Below are positions 16,789 through 26,736 of a DNA stretch of 64,000 nucleotides, in pieces. The stretch covers positions 1 through 64,000 of the forward strand of contig JAFRWY010000081.1 in assembly GCA_017437905.1 (NCBI GenBank), read 5' to 3'. The notes below the pieces were generated by a model. It searched no databases and was not told the origin of the DNA. It worked only from the letters and a program-made list of their open reading frames with translations. This stretch comes from Eubacterium sp. (GTDB taxonomy: Bacteria > Bacillota > Clostridia > Lachnospirales > Lachnospiraceae). The position numbers and the translations under genes were made by a program. Numbering within the stretch: position 1 is the stretch's first letter; the number at the start of each line of letters is the position of its first letter.

Positions 16789-18021
16789 ATGGGACAGAAT
16801 CTGTTTAGTATATTATGGTCATCAATTAAATCCAAATTCTCGTCCATAGTGTCGAAGCTGCGCCTGTGGTTTAGTTGGGATTTCATAAGAACCAGGATCA
16901 TCGGCGGGATCCGGGACTTTTTCGTAAAGCTTTTCAATGTAAAGCCGAAGAACAAGGACGATTACTATACCGTATTCCGATGGATGATCAGCAAGAAGCT
17001 GGCATATCTGATCGTGATTATTGTCGGCGTTCTGAGCATCTGGTATCTCTTATCCACACTGAACCTGTTCTCGAAAAGCTCCGCCGGCCTGCCGACCTAT
17101 TCCTACAATTCGTTTATGCTGCGGTTTGCGAGTGATAAGGTCCGGATCAAGGCAAAATCCGGCTATGTGGCTTACGAGGGCGAAGTGAGTAAGGGCTATG
17201 CCACGGGAGAAGGAAAGCTCTTTTCGAAGGACGGAGTCGTTCTGTATAACGGCCATTTTGAGAAGAACCTTTATGAGGGCGAGGGAACCCAGAACTATGA
17301 GAACGGCGTGATCCATTACAACGGTACTTTCCATGCAAATCTGTATGAAGGAACGGGAACGCTGTACCGGGAGAACGGCACCAGGGAATACGAAGGCGGT
17401 TTCTCTGCCGGTATGAAGGAAGGGGACGGAAAACTGTATGACGCCGGTGGGAATCCGGTCTATCAGGGAAGCTTCGCTGCGGATGAGATCATTTACGGGG
17501 AACTGCTGGGGAAGACTCCGAATCAGATCCGGGAGAAGTATTTCGGCACTCAGAAAATGTATGAAGAAAGCAGTGAACTCGGTTCCGATGTAGTGATCCT
17601 TCTTTCGGATATCGATGTTCTGTATCTGGCAAAGAGCGACGGCTCGGCTACGGATGACAGTCTGAAGGCGACGAATGTTGTGGTTCTTTCCGATGTGTTC
17701 CGGTCCGGCCGGACGGAAACCCGGGGGATTGAAGGCGTAAAACAGCTTTTGGGCGAACCGGTGTATGAAGGATATTCTTCCGTGATCCTGCCGGAGGCGG
17801 TGGCGATCAATACACTGAGTGACAGAAGGAGCACCCTGAAGGGCAGGGTGAATATGGATACCACGATGGTATATACGGATGATACCATCGTAAGAAGCGT
17901 AGATCCGGAGTATTCGGTTTATATCTACACATTCAGAAGGGGCGACCTGACCTACTCCTTTGTATGCAGCGAGCCGGGAAGCGGCTTTGCATTCTATGAG
18001 ATTCAGGGCGGAGGATCATGA
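16789..18021 (+). CDS. Membrane protein with MORN repeats
   Basis: One transmembrane helix (about 70-90, LAYLIVIIVGVLSIWYLL) is followed by about four to five MORN-type repeats (about 120-235; YEGEVSKGYATGEGKLF, YNGHFEKNLYEGEGTQNY, YNGTFHANLYEGTGTLY, YEGGFSAGMKEGDGKLY). The remaining ~170 residues form a separate beta-rich domain without a recognised family. The amino-terminal ~65 residues are predicted cytosolic and the MORN part external. Its stop codon overlaps the start of the TolC-like gene by 4 bases. MORN repeats often bind lipids or proteins; a role as an envelope scaffold is inferred. Confidence 0.75.
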   Translation: MGQNLFSILWSSIKSKFSSIVSKLRLWFSWDFIRTRIIGGIRDFFVKLFNVKPKNKDDYYTVFRWMISKKLAYLIVIIVGVLSIWYLLSTLNLFSKSSAGLPTYSYNSFMLRFASDKVRIKAKSGYVAYEGEVSKGYATGEGKLFSKDGVVLYNGHFEKNLYEGEGTQNYENGVIHYNGTFHANLYEGTGTLYRENGTREYEGGFSAGMKEGDGKLYDAGGNPVYQGSFAADEIIYGELLGKTPNQIREKYFGTQKMYEESSELGSDVVILLSDIDVLYLAKSDGSATDDSLKATNVVVLSDVFRSGRTETRGIEGVKQLLGEPVYEGYSSVILPEAVAINTLSDRRSTLKGRVNMDTTMVYTDDTIVRSVDPEYSVYIYTFRRGDLTYSFVCSEPGSGFAFYEIQGGGS

Positions 18022-20072
18022 TGATAAAAAGAGGGAAACGGAGAAATCGCATTATCAGTATTGTCCTGTGTATGGCAGTACTCCTTAGTGCGCTTGCAAC
18101 CTACCCTCCGGTCCGGACGGAAGCCGCGAACAAAGTCATGACACTGAAGACAGCGAGAACGCTGGCGCTCCGGAACAGTTCCGCTTATGAACTGGCGGAA
18201 ATGAAGGTGGATTCCAAACAGGCGGAACGGGAGAGCGCCCTGAAAGCCATCAAGCTGAAGAAGAAGGACATGTCCACCTATCGCTGGAGTCCGCTGCTGA
18301 AGATCAAGTTCCCCACCAAGCCGAACTTTACGCAGGCTTCGGAATTCCAGCTGAAACCGGTGACCCTGGCCGGAGAGATCCAGGTCGCCAAGCGGAATGT
18401 ACAGGATGTGGTCTATCAGGTGACGGAAAGTGTGAACAATCTCTACGTGGAGATCGTGACCCTGCAGGAGACCATTGCCTACAATGAGACAAAGTACGAT
18501 TCGATCCTTGACGGGATCGAACACAACAAAGAGCGACTGAAGATGGGAGAGGCCAACCAGAGTGATATCGACCGTCAGCAGAAGAAGGCGGATACGCTGA
18601 ATCAGACACTGGCCAGAGACCGGCGGACGCTGGAAGCGGATCTGAAGAAGCTTTCAGGTATGATCGGTCTGGATGTCACCACCGGATATACCTTTGAAAA
18701 ACCCTATGTGGAAGCAACCATCGAGCGGTCCATGCTGCCGGCGCTGATCCAGTACACCGAGGACAGGGATGCAGGATATTATGAGGCCTGTATCGCGGCA
18801 ACCACAGCAAAACTGGAACTGAATACCAACTATAGTCTGATCCGGTCCAAATACAGGAAGGATATCAAGATGATATCCAGCTATGTAAATGACGCTCTCG
18901 GCGGACGAAAGATCAGCTCCAGAGCCTTTAAGAATGCATATAAAAAGTTCCTCGAGAAGATCGACAGCTACTGGAAGGGTAAGAAGAGGATCTGTCTTTT
19001 CATCAAAATCCCGAGGATCTGGATGAAGGGATCCCTGGACGGTACACGTTATATCGATGATGATCCCTATGTGCTGTATCAGAACGCACTGGATTATATC
19101 TCTGCCAGAAAGGATGAGCAGTCGGCCAAGGCAGAACTGGATCAGAGTGTTGAGGACGCATTTAACAATTATATCAATATCCGAAGCTCCTATCAGAAGT
19201 ATCTTGCGGATATCGCGGAAGAGGAAGAGCGCATCAAAGAGTATGAAGTAAAGAACCGTATGGGCTATCTTTCGCTTGAGGAGTATGAAGATGCGGTTGC
19301 GGATTATGAGGAACTTCAGAATTCCATGCTGGAGGCCATGAAGCTTTATACCCAGACCCTGTATTCTTTTGACAGGCTTACCTGCGGAGGCGTCAGTGCA
19401 CTTCTGTCCGGAACGGATGCAGAGCTTCAGGTGGCGGAAGCCGGAGAGAGCTATGTAGAGAGAGATGAGTCGGAAGCACAGTATTTCCTTACTCCGATCG
19501 TCCAGAGAGAACTGTTCGAGCTGACACTCTATATCCCGGATGATTTTCCGGTAAAGATCACGGATTTCGAACTCTGGTGTGACGATACACAGGTGGGAGA
19601 GCGGACGGCGGTGGATAAAGCATTGCGGCATCTCACCCTGACAAAGGATAATATCGAAAAGGTGCGGATACGGCTTTACAACAACGGGGAATTCGTGGAC
19701 GAATGTCAGATCGATCCCAATGAGGAAAAAGGAGTTCTGAACATCGTCACGGCCATAAGCATCAATAAGGACGAGACCGGCGTGGTCGGCTCCTACCTGA
19801 CAACCACCAGCGATGTTACGGGGATGATGTCGATTCAGTTTACACCGCTGGAGAGTGAAGGCATAAAGTATTACAGAGTGCTTACGGAATCCGGAAAGGC
19901 ACTGGGTAGCCAGGATAAGACGGAAATCGATGAGGAGTTCCGGCATCTGGGACTTGTGTCCTCGGATCTGGACAAGCTGACCATCGAGTTTTACGGAGAA
20001 GCAGGACTTTTGTTATACACAGGATATATGGACGTGGGAACCGGAAAACTGAAAAAGCGGAAAACAGAATGA
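18018..20072 (+). CDS. TolC-like (OEP-type) exported coiled-coil protein with extra C-terminal domain
   Basis: A signal peptide (about 10-36) precedes two long helical blocks with the outer-membrane-efflux-protein pattern: LKTARTLALRNSSAYELAEMKV, then a heptad-rich helix ending RLKMGEANQSDIDRQQ...LKKLSGMIGLD (about 40-220), and a second half (about 350-450) with NRMGYLSLEEYEDAVADYEEL. The last ~220 residues are a beta-rich domain not usual for TolC. TolC proteins form trimeric channels through the outer membrane of diderms; finding one in an apparently monoderm genome, inside a CIS operon, is notable. GGAGG sits 3 bases before ATG 18018 and 6 before the in-frame ATG 18021, which may be the true start. 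Confidence 0.75.
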   Translation: MMIKRGKRRNRIISIVLCMAVLLSALATYPPVRTEAANKVMTLKTARTLALRNSSAYELAEMKVDSKQAERESALKAIKLKKKDMSTYRWSPLLKIKFPTKPNFTQASEFQLKPVTLAGEIQVAKRNVQDVVYQVTESVNNLYVEIVTLQETIAYNETKYDSILDGIEHNKERLKMGEANQSDIDRQQKKADTLNQTLARDRRTLEADLKKLSGMIGLDVTTGYTFEKPYVEATIERSMLPALIQYTEDRDAGYYEACIAATTAKLELNTNYSLIRSKYRKDIKMISSYVNDALGGRKISSRAFKNAYKKFLEKIDSYWKGKKRICLFIKIPRIWMKGSLDGTRYIDDDPYVLYQNALDYISARKDEQSAKAELDQSVEDAFNNYINIRSSYQKYLADIAEEEERIKEYEVKNRMGYLSLEEYEDAVADYEELQNSMLEAMKLYTQTLYSFDRLTCGGVSALLSGTDAELQVAEAGESYVERDESEAQYFLTPIVQRELFELTLYIPDDFPVKITDFELWCDDTQVGERTAVDKALRHLTLTKDNIEKVRIRLYNNGEFVDECQIDPNEEKGVLNIVTAISINKDETGVVGSYLTTTSDVTGMMSIQFTPLESEGIKYYRVLTESGKALGSQDKTEIDEEFRHLGLVSSDLDKLTIEFYGEAGLLLYTGYMDVGTGKLKKRKTE

Positions 20073-23000
20073 AAAAAAACAGACGGAAAAAGTTCATCGT
20101 GTATCTTCTGGTGGCAGCCATGACGCTCGGCATCTCTTTTTCCTTTGCCGGTGACCGCGCGATGGCGATCCTGAATGAAGAGAATCTGGTACGTTTTTCG
20201 GTCTATGCAGCAAGAAACAAGATCGACGATTCCACCCTCTTTATCGGAACCTATCTGATCAACATGAATGCACTGACGGATGAGATTTATGAGAAGGCAA
20301 CGAACTCCGCCAGCGAATCGGATCAGATGAATACATATTATAAATCGGAGATCGGAGACGGACTCTGGTACGATGTGACGGATGCGGAGTCGCTGAACGA
20401 TATCATGAACAGCGCATATGCCATCCCCGAATCCGAGCTTGCGAATCTGTATGTGCAATACTACGTGGGCGCAGACGGGATCGTGATCGATGTGCTTGAC
20501 GGGAAGGAGGTCAATCCCTTTGACATTCCGGATCCCTATGATCTGTCCAAGTTGAGCGAGCTTGAGCCGCTCTGGACCCAGTATACTAATTCCGCACAGG
20601 TGAATTCGGTATCACAGGATGATTATCTGAAGGCACGGAATTCGGAAACCACCGGTAACAAGCGCGTGGATGTCTACACATACCAGATTCTGTCGGCTTT
20701 TTTCTCCATGAATCTTCGGGATGCGGAAACGGATGCTCACGATGCGGATCTGAAGCGTCTGTATGAATCCTACAAGTCGCTGAAGCGGGACGGGAAGAAC
20801 GAAGAAGCGGAGATCGTTTATTCCCTGATGGCAAATGTGGATGCCGCAAGACGCAGCATCGTCATGAACAAGCTAGCCATGCTGGATGAAAATGCGCTGG
20901 CTGTCCTGTATGATCTGACATCAGGAAAGTATTACACCACAAAGGGCAATTTCAAGAGCCCTTATGATGAGGGGGATATCTCCTACAATGAACCGAAATA
21001 TCTCAGGACCCTGAAAGAGTCCCTGATGGATGTGAACGGGAAGAAGGTCAAGTCGGATGTGGATGTGGTTTTTCAGGGGGATCCCAATGTCCTCTCGGCT
21101 ATCGGTGACAGTATAGAGAAATGCCAGGAGTCTTACTATGACCTTGAATCCAGGGCACTGGCAGATGCGGATTCGGTTCTCGGACATGCACAGTATGCCT
21201 TCTCTAGGCAGGTGATCGACGAAATCTCTACCTCTGGAACCGGTAACTCCATTACCTATCTTAGAGATGTAAGAAATATTACGGAAAATGTGATCCGGAA
21301 TCCTGACAGCGAGGTCTATCTGCTGGATCGGTCCCTGCTGAATCTTGCGGAATCCAGATATCAGTCGGCTGTGGCCGAAGGAGCTTCTGCAGAGTATTCC
21401 AGAGAGGTATCCAGAGGCGCTTCTGCCGCCGCAGTGGAAACCCTGCTGAATACTCAGATGGATGAACTGGAGGCCAAAAGGACCGAACTGGAATTCCTGA
21501 TCGATGCCTACAAGATGCGTGTCAGCGCCGCGGACGGTCTGCTGTATGTAAAGGGATGCATCTCCTGGACCACCGATCTTTATCAGTCCGTGCAGAATGA
21601 TGATTTCCGCTCCAGGGCGAACGGATCCCTGGACAGCCATATCAACTGGCTCAGTGAGGAGGCCGAGACCATCCGGCAGTCGGATGAAAGCCTGAAGTCA
21701 GAGCTGGATAAACTGTATGACAAGAAAGAAGAACTCCAGAGAAAAAGAGATCAGGAGCTGGACAACAATAATCTGTCGGAAGCCAAAATGTATGACGACA
21801 GGATTGCTGCGGTTGACAGGGATATCGCCGATGCGGCAGCAAGAGTCGGGAAGAGCGCGGATTCGGATCTGATCAACAAGATTCTCAACGAAGCTCTGGC
21901 GGAGCTTGCAGAGAATGCGGACGCAGATGTGACGAATGAAGTTGCCGCACTGAACGGATTGGAAGCATATGATGCGCTGGATACGCTGTACTCCAGATTG
22001 GACGAAGCGGGAAACAGCTCCGGCTCTGAGTATCGGAGCGGACAGAGTGTTGATGAACGCAGGGCCAACCAGATCCTTAGTGAGGCGCTGGAAAAACTTC
22101 GGACGAATCCGGATGCGGATGTTTCGGATGCGGTATCCGCACTGTACGGAATGGGTGCTAAGGATGTGCTGGAGCAGCTGTATGATACTTTGGATTCCCT
22201 GGGCAACAGTTCCGGTGCGGAATACAGGGCCGGTGAGGAGAATCTCAGTGTACTTGCAGAGGAAACGTTGGAGGATGCGCTGGCGAAGCTGGAAGCAAAC
22301 CCGGGGGCAGATATGGCCGGAAATGTCGCGCTTCTGAAGGGGCTGGGGGACAAGGAAGCAGTCAGTGAGCTCTGCCGGAAGCTGGATGAGCTTGGAAACC
22401 GCACAGCAGACGAATTCCGTTCCGCCGGAGATAACATAGGAAAGTATGCGGATGCGGCGTTGAATGAAGCCCTGGAGCGCCTGGAACAGAATCCGGGAGA
22501 GGACGTATCCGGAACCGTGGCATTACTGAAGGCCATGGGCATGAAGGAGGAACTGGACCGGCTCGCCGATCAGCAGACGGAAGTCGGAAATACGACCGGG
22601 CAGGAGTTCCGGTCGGGAAATGTATCCGCGGATGTCCTTGTTGAGAAGATCATGAATGATGCACTGGGCAAGCTGAATTCGAATCCGAAGGCAGATGTCG
22701 GTGCCCAGGTCGCAGCATTAAATGAACTGAGTAAAACGGATCCGCAGGGCGGAAAAAGTGCAAGAGATGCACTGAGCAACCTGTATGACAGGCTGGATGC
22801 CCTGAATAATAATTCCGGTACGGAATATCGCATGAGTGAGGATGCCTTCAGCAGACTCGCCGGAGAAGAATTCAATCGTGCGATTGAGAAACTGGCACAG
22901 GATCCGAAGGCGGATGTATCCGGTTCTGTTGCATTGCTGAAGGCATTGGACGATAAAGAGTCCCTGAAGCAGCTGACACTGCGTCTGGACCGGGCTGGAA

Positions 23001-24883
23001 ATGATTCCGGAGCAGGACTTCTTGCATCGGAAGAATCCAGGGAAGATATTGCAGACAGAGCCCTGGAGGATGCGCTTGCTTCTGTAGCACTGAATCCGAA
23101 GGCGGATGTATCCGGTTCCGTGGCAATACTGAAGGCCATGGGGAATGCGGAGACGCTGAAGCAGTTGACCGACCGTCTGGATCAGGTGGGAAATAACTCG
23201 GGAAGCCGGTATGCTTCTTCTGCGGTGTCCTCGAAGGTACTTGCGGATAAGGTGCTGGAGGATGCGCTTGCAAAGCTGACATCGGATCCGCAGGCGGATA
23301 TGACCGGTTCCGTTACAGCGCTGAATGAATTAAAGAAGAAAAATAAGGAGAGCAGAACTGTTGCGGAGGATGCACTGAATCAGCTGTACCGGGAGATGGA
23401 TTCCCGGGGGAATGTTTCCGCGGATGATATCCGCACCGGGGAAGCGAAGAAGGCTCTGCTTGCAGGGCAGGTACTGGATGATGCAAAGAACAGTCTTGAC
23501 CAGGATCCGAAGGCCGATATGTCCGGTGCTGCTGCGCTGATCAAGGCACTGGAGCAGGACGATATGCAAAGCCAGCTGATGAACCGGCTGGATCAGGAGG
23601 GAAATCATACCGCAGATCAGTTCCGGTCGGCTTCGGTCGCAGGAAAGGCGCTGGTGGATGAGATCCTGACGGATGCACTGTCGAAGCTGGACAAGGAGCC
23701 GGGTGCGGATGTTACCGCTTCCGTAGCCGCACTTGATACCATATCGAAGAAGAACCCGCAGAGCAATCGAAATGCCCAGAAGGCACAAAGCACACTTTAT
23801 CAGAAACTAGACTCCCTCGGGAATACTTCGGGTGAGGAGATCCGGAGCAGCAAGGGAGCAGATGATGCTACACTGATCAGCAAACTGCTGGATGATGCCA
23901 TGAACCGTCTTTCGGAAGATCCGGAAGCGGATGTGTCTGCTTCGGTTGCGGCACTCACACGGCTGAAGGAGCAGAGTGCAACAAATAAAAAGGATGCAAA
24001 GGCAGCCCTGGATCAGTTGAATAAAACACTGGAGGAGCTTGGAAATGATTCCGGCAGCCAGGCAGATTCGGGAGAACCTTCGGATGAAATGATCGCGGAG
24101 AGGATTTTGGATGACGCACTTGCGGAACTGGAAGGGAATCCGAAGGCGGATGTGACGGCAACGGTTGCGGCCCTTGACAATATGAACGCAGAGGAAGCAT
24201 TGGATACGCTGGACCGGAAGCTGGATGCATTGGAAAATGATTCCGGGATCTCCATCCGGCCGGGCGGCGGTTCCGGCTCCGGCTCGGGCAGTGGCTCCGG
24301 CTCCGGAAACGGATCGGGGGATGAAACCGAGGCAGCTGGTCTCAGGATGGATGAGGATGAGATCCGGAGCGTGCTTCGCAGCACCTTCGGAACCTCGGTG
24401 GAGAATATGAACGCCGAGCAGCTTGCATGTGCGGTTGCGGTTGTATCCAGACTCGGAAGAAACGGCAATTCCTCGGCAAGAAAGCTGGCCTCATCTCTGG
24501 CCGACCTTATGCGGTCAAAGAACAGCAAGTATCTGTATAATCAGTACAAGGACAAGAATCCGGAGTATATATCACTGAAGACCATAGGACTCTGCACCGA
24601 TTACAGATATTATTATGACAGCTCCAGACGAACGGCAACCATGACCCGGGGAGCTATGGCCATGATCTTCCGGAGCGGATCCGATCAGGTGGAACAGAGC
24701 GGTAAACTGGATACACTGACCTTTGCTGCCGTTATGGAAGGAGATATCTACATTTCCGAGGATGATGCAGGTAAGCTTCTTGGGTGCAGCGCGGAATATA
24801 TCCCGAATACCCAGTATGCGATATGCCTGACCGAGGTTATGGAAGGTATGGCGGAAGAGGCGCTCGGTGTCTTTATGGAGTAG
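20069..24883 (+). CDS. 1604-aa exported protein with twelve ~63-73-aa helical repeats and a C-terminal stalk-like domain
   Basis: A signal peptide (about 1-33) is followed by a long alpha-helical region (about 35-600), then about twelve repeats (about 600-1398) with the consensus LxDALxKLxxNPxADV, VAALxxL, LYxRLDxLGNxSGxEYRSG. Repeats come in two lengths (about 63 and 73 aa), the longer ones carrying a Lys/Asn-rich insert. A (GS)n linker (about 1400-1415) leads to a C-terminal domain whose RTATMTRGAMAMIFRSGS...YISEDDAGKLLG resembles copper-amine-oxidase-N-terminal-like (stalk) domains. The start overlaps the TolC-like gene stop by 4 bases. Its length suggests a fibre or spacer across the cell wall. 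Function unknown. Confidence 0.75.
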   Translation: MKKNRRKKFIVYLLVAAMTLGISFSFAGDRAMAILNEENLVRFSVYAARNKIDDSTLFIGTYLINMNALTDEIYEKATNSASESDQMNTYYKSEIGDGLWYDVTDAESLNDIMNSAYAIPESELANLYVQYYVGADGIVIDVLDGKEVNPFDIPDPYDLSKLSELEPLWTQYTNSAQVNSVSQDDYLKARNSETTGNKRVDVYTYQILSAFFSMNLRDAETDAHDADLKRLYESYKSLKRDGKNEEAEIVYSLMANVDAARRSIVMNKLAMLDENALAVLYDLTSGKYYTTKGNFKSPYDEGDISYNEPKYLRTLKESLMDVNGKKVKSDVDVVFQGDPNVLSAIGDSIEKCQESYYDLESRALADADSVLGHAQYAFSRQVIDEISTSGTGNSITYLRDVRNITENVIRNPDSEVYLLDRSLLNLAESRYQSAVAEGASAEYSREVSRGASAAAVETLLNTQMDELEAKRTELEFLIDAYKMRVSAADGLLYVKGCISWTTDLYQSVQNDDFRSRANGSLDSHINWLSEEAETIRQSDESLKSELDKLYDKKEELQRKRDQELDNNNLSEAKMYDDRIAAVDRDIADAAARVGKSADSDLINKILNEALAELAENADADVTNEVAALNGLEAYDALDTLYSRLDEAGNSSGSEYRSGQSVDERRANQILSEALEKLRTNPDADVSDAVSALYGMGAKDVLEQLYDTLDSLGNSSGAEYRAGEENLSVLAEETLEDALAKLEANPGADMAGNVALLKGLGDKEAVSELCRKLDELGNRTADEFRSAGDNIGKYADAALNEALERLEQNPGEDVSGTVALLKAMGMKEELDRLADQQTEVGNTTGQEFRSGNVSADVLVEKIMNDALGKLNSNPKADVGAQVAALNELSKTDPQGGKSARDALSNLYDRLDALNNNSGTEYRMSEDAFSRLAGEEFNRAIEKLAQDPKADVSGSVALLKALDDKESLKQLTLRLDRAGNDSGAGLLASEESREDIADRALEDALASVALNPKADVSGSVAILKAMGNAETLKQLTDRLDQVGNNSGSRYASSAVSSKVLADKVLEDALAKLTSDPQADMTGSVTALNELKKKNKESRTVAEDALNQLYREMDSRGNVSADDIRTGEAKKALLAGQVLDDAKNSLDQDPKADMSGAAALIKALEQDDMQSQLMNRLDQEGNHTADQFRSASVAGKALVDEILTDALSKLDKEPGADVTASVAALDTISKKNPQSNRNAQKAQSTLYQKLDSLGNTSGEEIRSSKGADDATLISKLLDDAMNRLSEDPEADVSASVAALTRLKEQSATNKKDAKAALDQLNKTLEELGNDSGSQADSGEPSDEMIAERILDDALAELEGNPKADVTATVAALDNMNAEEALDTLDRKLDALENDSGISIRPGGGSGSGSGSGSGSGNGSGDETEAAGLRMDEDEIRSVLRSTFGTSVENMNAEQLACAVAVVSRLGRNGNSSARKLASSLADLMRSKNSKYLYNQYKDKNPEYISLKTIGLCTDYRYYYDSSRRTATMTRGAMAMIFRSGSDQVEQSGKLDTLTFAAVMEGDIYISEDDAGKLLGCSAEYIPNTQYAICLTEVMEGMAEEALGVFME
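21868..24263 (+). repeat. Diverged in-frame repeats coding for twelve helical units
   Basis: The repeats are clear in protein (NPKADV, GNxSG) but diverged in DNA, so they are old duplications kept by selection and not a recent array. Confidence 0.75.
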
Positions 24884-24902
24884 TGAGCAAGAGGAAGATA
24901 AG

Positions 24903-25492
24903 ATGGCAGATTATCCTATAATATCAGATGTAAGTGCTTATATCGTGAGAAAGCTTCGGGAGAAAATGTGCCCGGAGCCGATCCCTTCCCCGAATAATAT
25001 CGAGATATCCTCACCTGCTTCGCAGGATGTGGATTATCTGGTGGGCGTTTACCTTTACAATATTGAGGAAGACCTCCAGGTAACCACCCCCGGGTGATCG
25101 AACGTGGAAGGGCTGAACTTACAAGACCGCCGAGACCATTTGCATTATACTATATGGTCTTTATCAACAGCGGAGGCCAGGCAGGCCTCAAGGCGGTAGA
25201 TATCCAGAAAATCATCGGTAAGATTGCACAGATCGTCAATGATAACAACTCTGTGCGTCCCGATGAATTGCAGTCATGGCTCACAACACAGGAACCTCCG
25301 ATCGTACTGTCTCAGGCGAAGATAAGTCTGGAGGAAAAGGTGAGGGTCTGGTCGGCGATCAACAAGCCATATCAGATCAGCCTGTTTTACAAGGCATCAC
25401 CTGTTTACCTGTCCAGTGCGGAAGTGATCACCACGCCGCGCGTTGTGGATGCAACCTTTGGACTGCATGTTGCAGGAGAGGACCAGACCTGA
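24903..25492 (+). CDS. DUF4255 / Pvc16-like CIS protein, reading frame disrupted
   Basis: Residues from 24903 (MADYPIISDVSAYIVRKLRE...VGVYLYNIEEDLQVTT) and from the overlapping frame at 25094 (VIERGRAELTRPPRPFALYYMVFINSG...) together make one DUF4255 domain, the Afp16/Pvc16 N-terminal family that caps or finishes the CIS tail at the head-distal end. The first frame stops at 25095-25097. Joining needs a -1 shift, or one more C, at the C5 run 25087-25091. Possible reasons are a sequencing or assembly error, a real mutation, ribosomal slippage on CCC, or a split gene coupled through the GTGA overlap at 25094-25097. The family alignment is continuous across the junction, so the two parts belong together. 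Ribosome site AGAGGAAG precedes 24903. Confidence 0.8.
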
Positions 25493-25567
25493 AGGTCCGG
25501 GAGTTATCTCTCCGAAGTTTAAGAATGCATGGGGGTTACGCTCATGCAGGGGAAAGGAGGAATCGAA

Positions 25568-26308
25568 ATGGAAGCTTCTGTTATCCGTGCTAAGCTGGAT
25601 CTTGCTATAAGGCTTTATGACACGACAACGGGAGCGGCAGTAGATGAGAGAAACGTGTTATTTATGAGGGACGGTGTGCCCGTCAGACCGGAATCCAGAG
25701 GAAGTGGGATCTATGTATTCATCAACACAGGCAGGGAAGATTTTCTTATGCGGATAGATGTTTTTGGATACGAAAGATACGAAGCTTGTGTCCGTTATGA
25801 AGAGTTGGACGAACGACTTCCGGTCTGCTACGTGTTCCTGATGCCATCGGAGAACACGGTGAGAGGGAGAAACACGCTCGGTTTCTCGGGAACTCTTCCT
25901 TTTCTGAAAAAGATCGAGGCAGTCAGGCTAAGTCGCTTTCTGTGCGTGACGGGAGATATGAACCAAAGAACAGGTATCATATCGGTATTCCACCCATCGG
26001 GGGGAACGATCACGCTGGAAGAGTGTTATTACGCTTTGCTGTCGGCAGACAAACAAAGCTATGAAAGAATCGAAGTAGAGAAGATGGTTACGCCGAAGTC
26101 TTTCAAACTGAAATGTCCGCTGGAAGGAGGCTTTACTCCGAATCTTCCGATCGCTCGGATCGTATATGGAATCGTCCGGGAGGATGGGCAGTATCTGCTC
26201 AGAGTTCAGGATGAAGGTGAGGATACAAAGTATCTGGTACGGTACGAGGTCGGGGAAGAGGTAAGATTTCAGGTAGTGGATTTTTATGATCAGGAGGTAC
26301 TACAGTGA
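25568..26308 (+). CDS. CIS-associated protein with a transthyretin/carboxypeptidase-regulatory-like N-terminal domain
   Basis: The N-terminal ~100 residues (IRLYDTTTGAAVDERNVLFMRDGVPVRPESRGSGIYVFIN, then LMRIDVFGYERYE) read like a small beta-sandwich domain that recurs next to DUF4255 genes in CIS loci. The C-terminal ~150 residues are beta-rich without a recognised family. There is no signal peptide. It sits between the tail-terminator-like gene and the PAAR-like gene, which suggests a particle accessory. An AAGGAGG site 7 bases before ATG 25568 fixes the start. The stop overlaps the GTG start of the next gene. Confidence 0.7.
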   Translation: MEASVIRAKLDLAIRLYDTTTGAAVDERNVLFMRDGVPVRPESRGSGIYVFINTGREDFLMRIDVFGYERYEACVRYEELDERLPVCYVFLMPSENTVRGRNTLGFSGTLPFLKKIEAVRLSRFLCVTGDMNQRTGIISVFHPSGGTITLEECYYALLSADKQSYERIEVEKMVTPKSFKLKCPLEGGFTPNLPIARIVYGIVREDGQYLLRVQDEGEDTKYLVRYEVGEEVRFQVVDFYDQEVLQ

Positions 26309-26694
26309 GTTTACTTGTAGCTATGGGAGCTAATCTCCTATGTTCCATGGGCACTGCACCTGCACCGATCAAGGTCACGTCACAAACGAAGGTGCTGCTG
26401 GAGGGAAAACCCGCAGCCACCATTCAGGATTGTGCACCGGCATCCAATGTAGGACCCTTCGGGATGTGCACTTCGCTTGCGAATCCTACGGTTGCATCAG
26501 CGACCGCAGCGGCTATGGGAGTCCTTACTCCACAGCCCTGTGTTCCGGCTCCTGCCGGTACGTGGATCCCCACAAAGCCGAAAGTACTGATCGACGGGAA
26601 GCCCTGTCTGGCACAGGACTGCAAGCTGGCCTGTGCTTATGCGGGTCAGATCTCCGTAACACTTCCGGGTCAGACCAAGACGAATGCGAACTGA
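26305..26694 (+). CDS. PAAR-like (DUF4280-type) spike tip protein
   Basis: The 129-aa protein has the repeated short strands and Cys/Pro pattern of DUF4280 PAAR-like proteins (ANLLCSMGTAPAPIKVT, then PAATIQDCAPASNVGPFGMC, then CLAQDCKLACAYAGQISV). Such proteins sit as a conical tip on the gp5/VgrG-type spike (here at 39883) and may bind a metal ion. It starts with GTG behind AGGAGGT and overlaps the previous stop (GTGA). Confidence 0.85.
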   Translation: MSLLVAMGANLLCSMGTAPAPIKVTSQTKVLLEGKPAATIQDCAPASNVGPFGMCTSLANPTVASATAAAMGVLTPQPCVPAPAGTWIPTKPKVLIDGKPCLAQDCKLACAYAGQISVTLPGQTKTNAN

Positions 26695-26736
26695 TTCTTC
26701 TCGGTATCACTAAATCGAAGAAAGGAAAGAAAAAAG

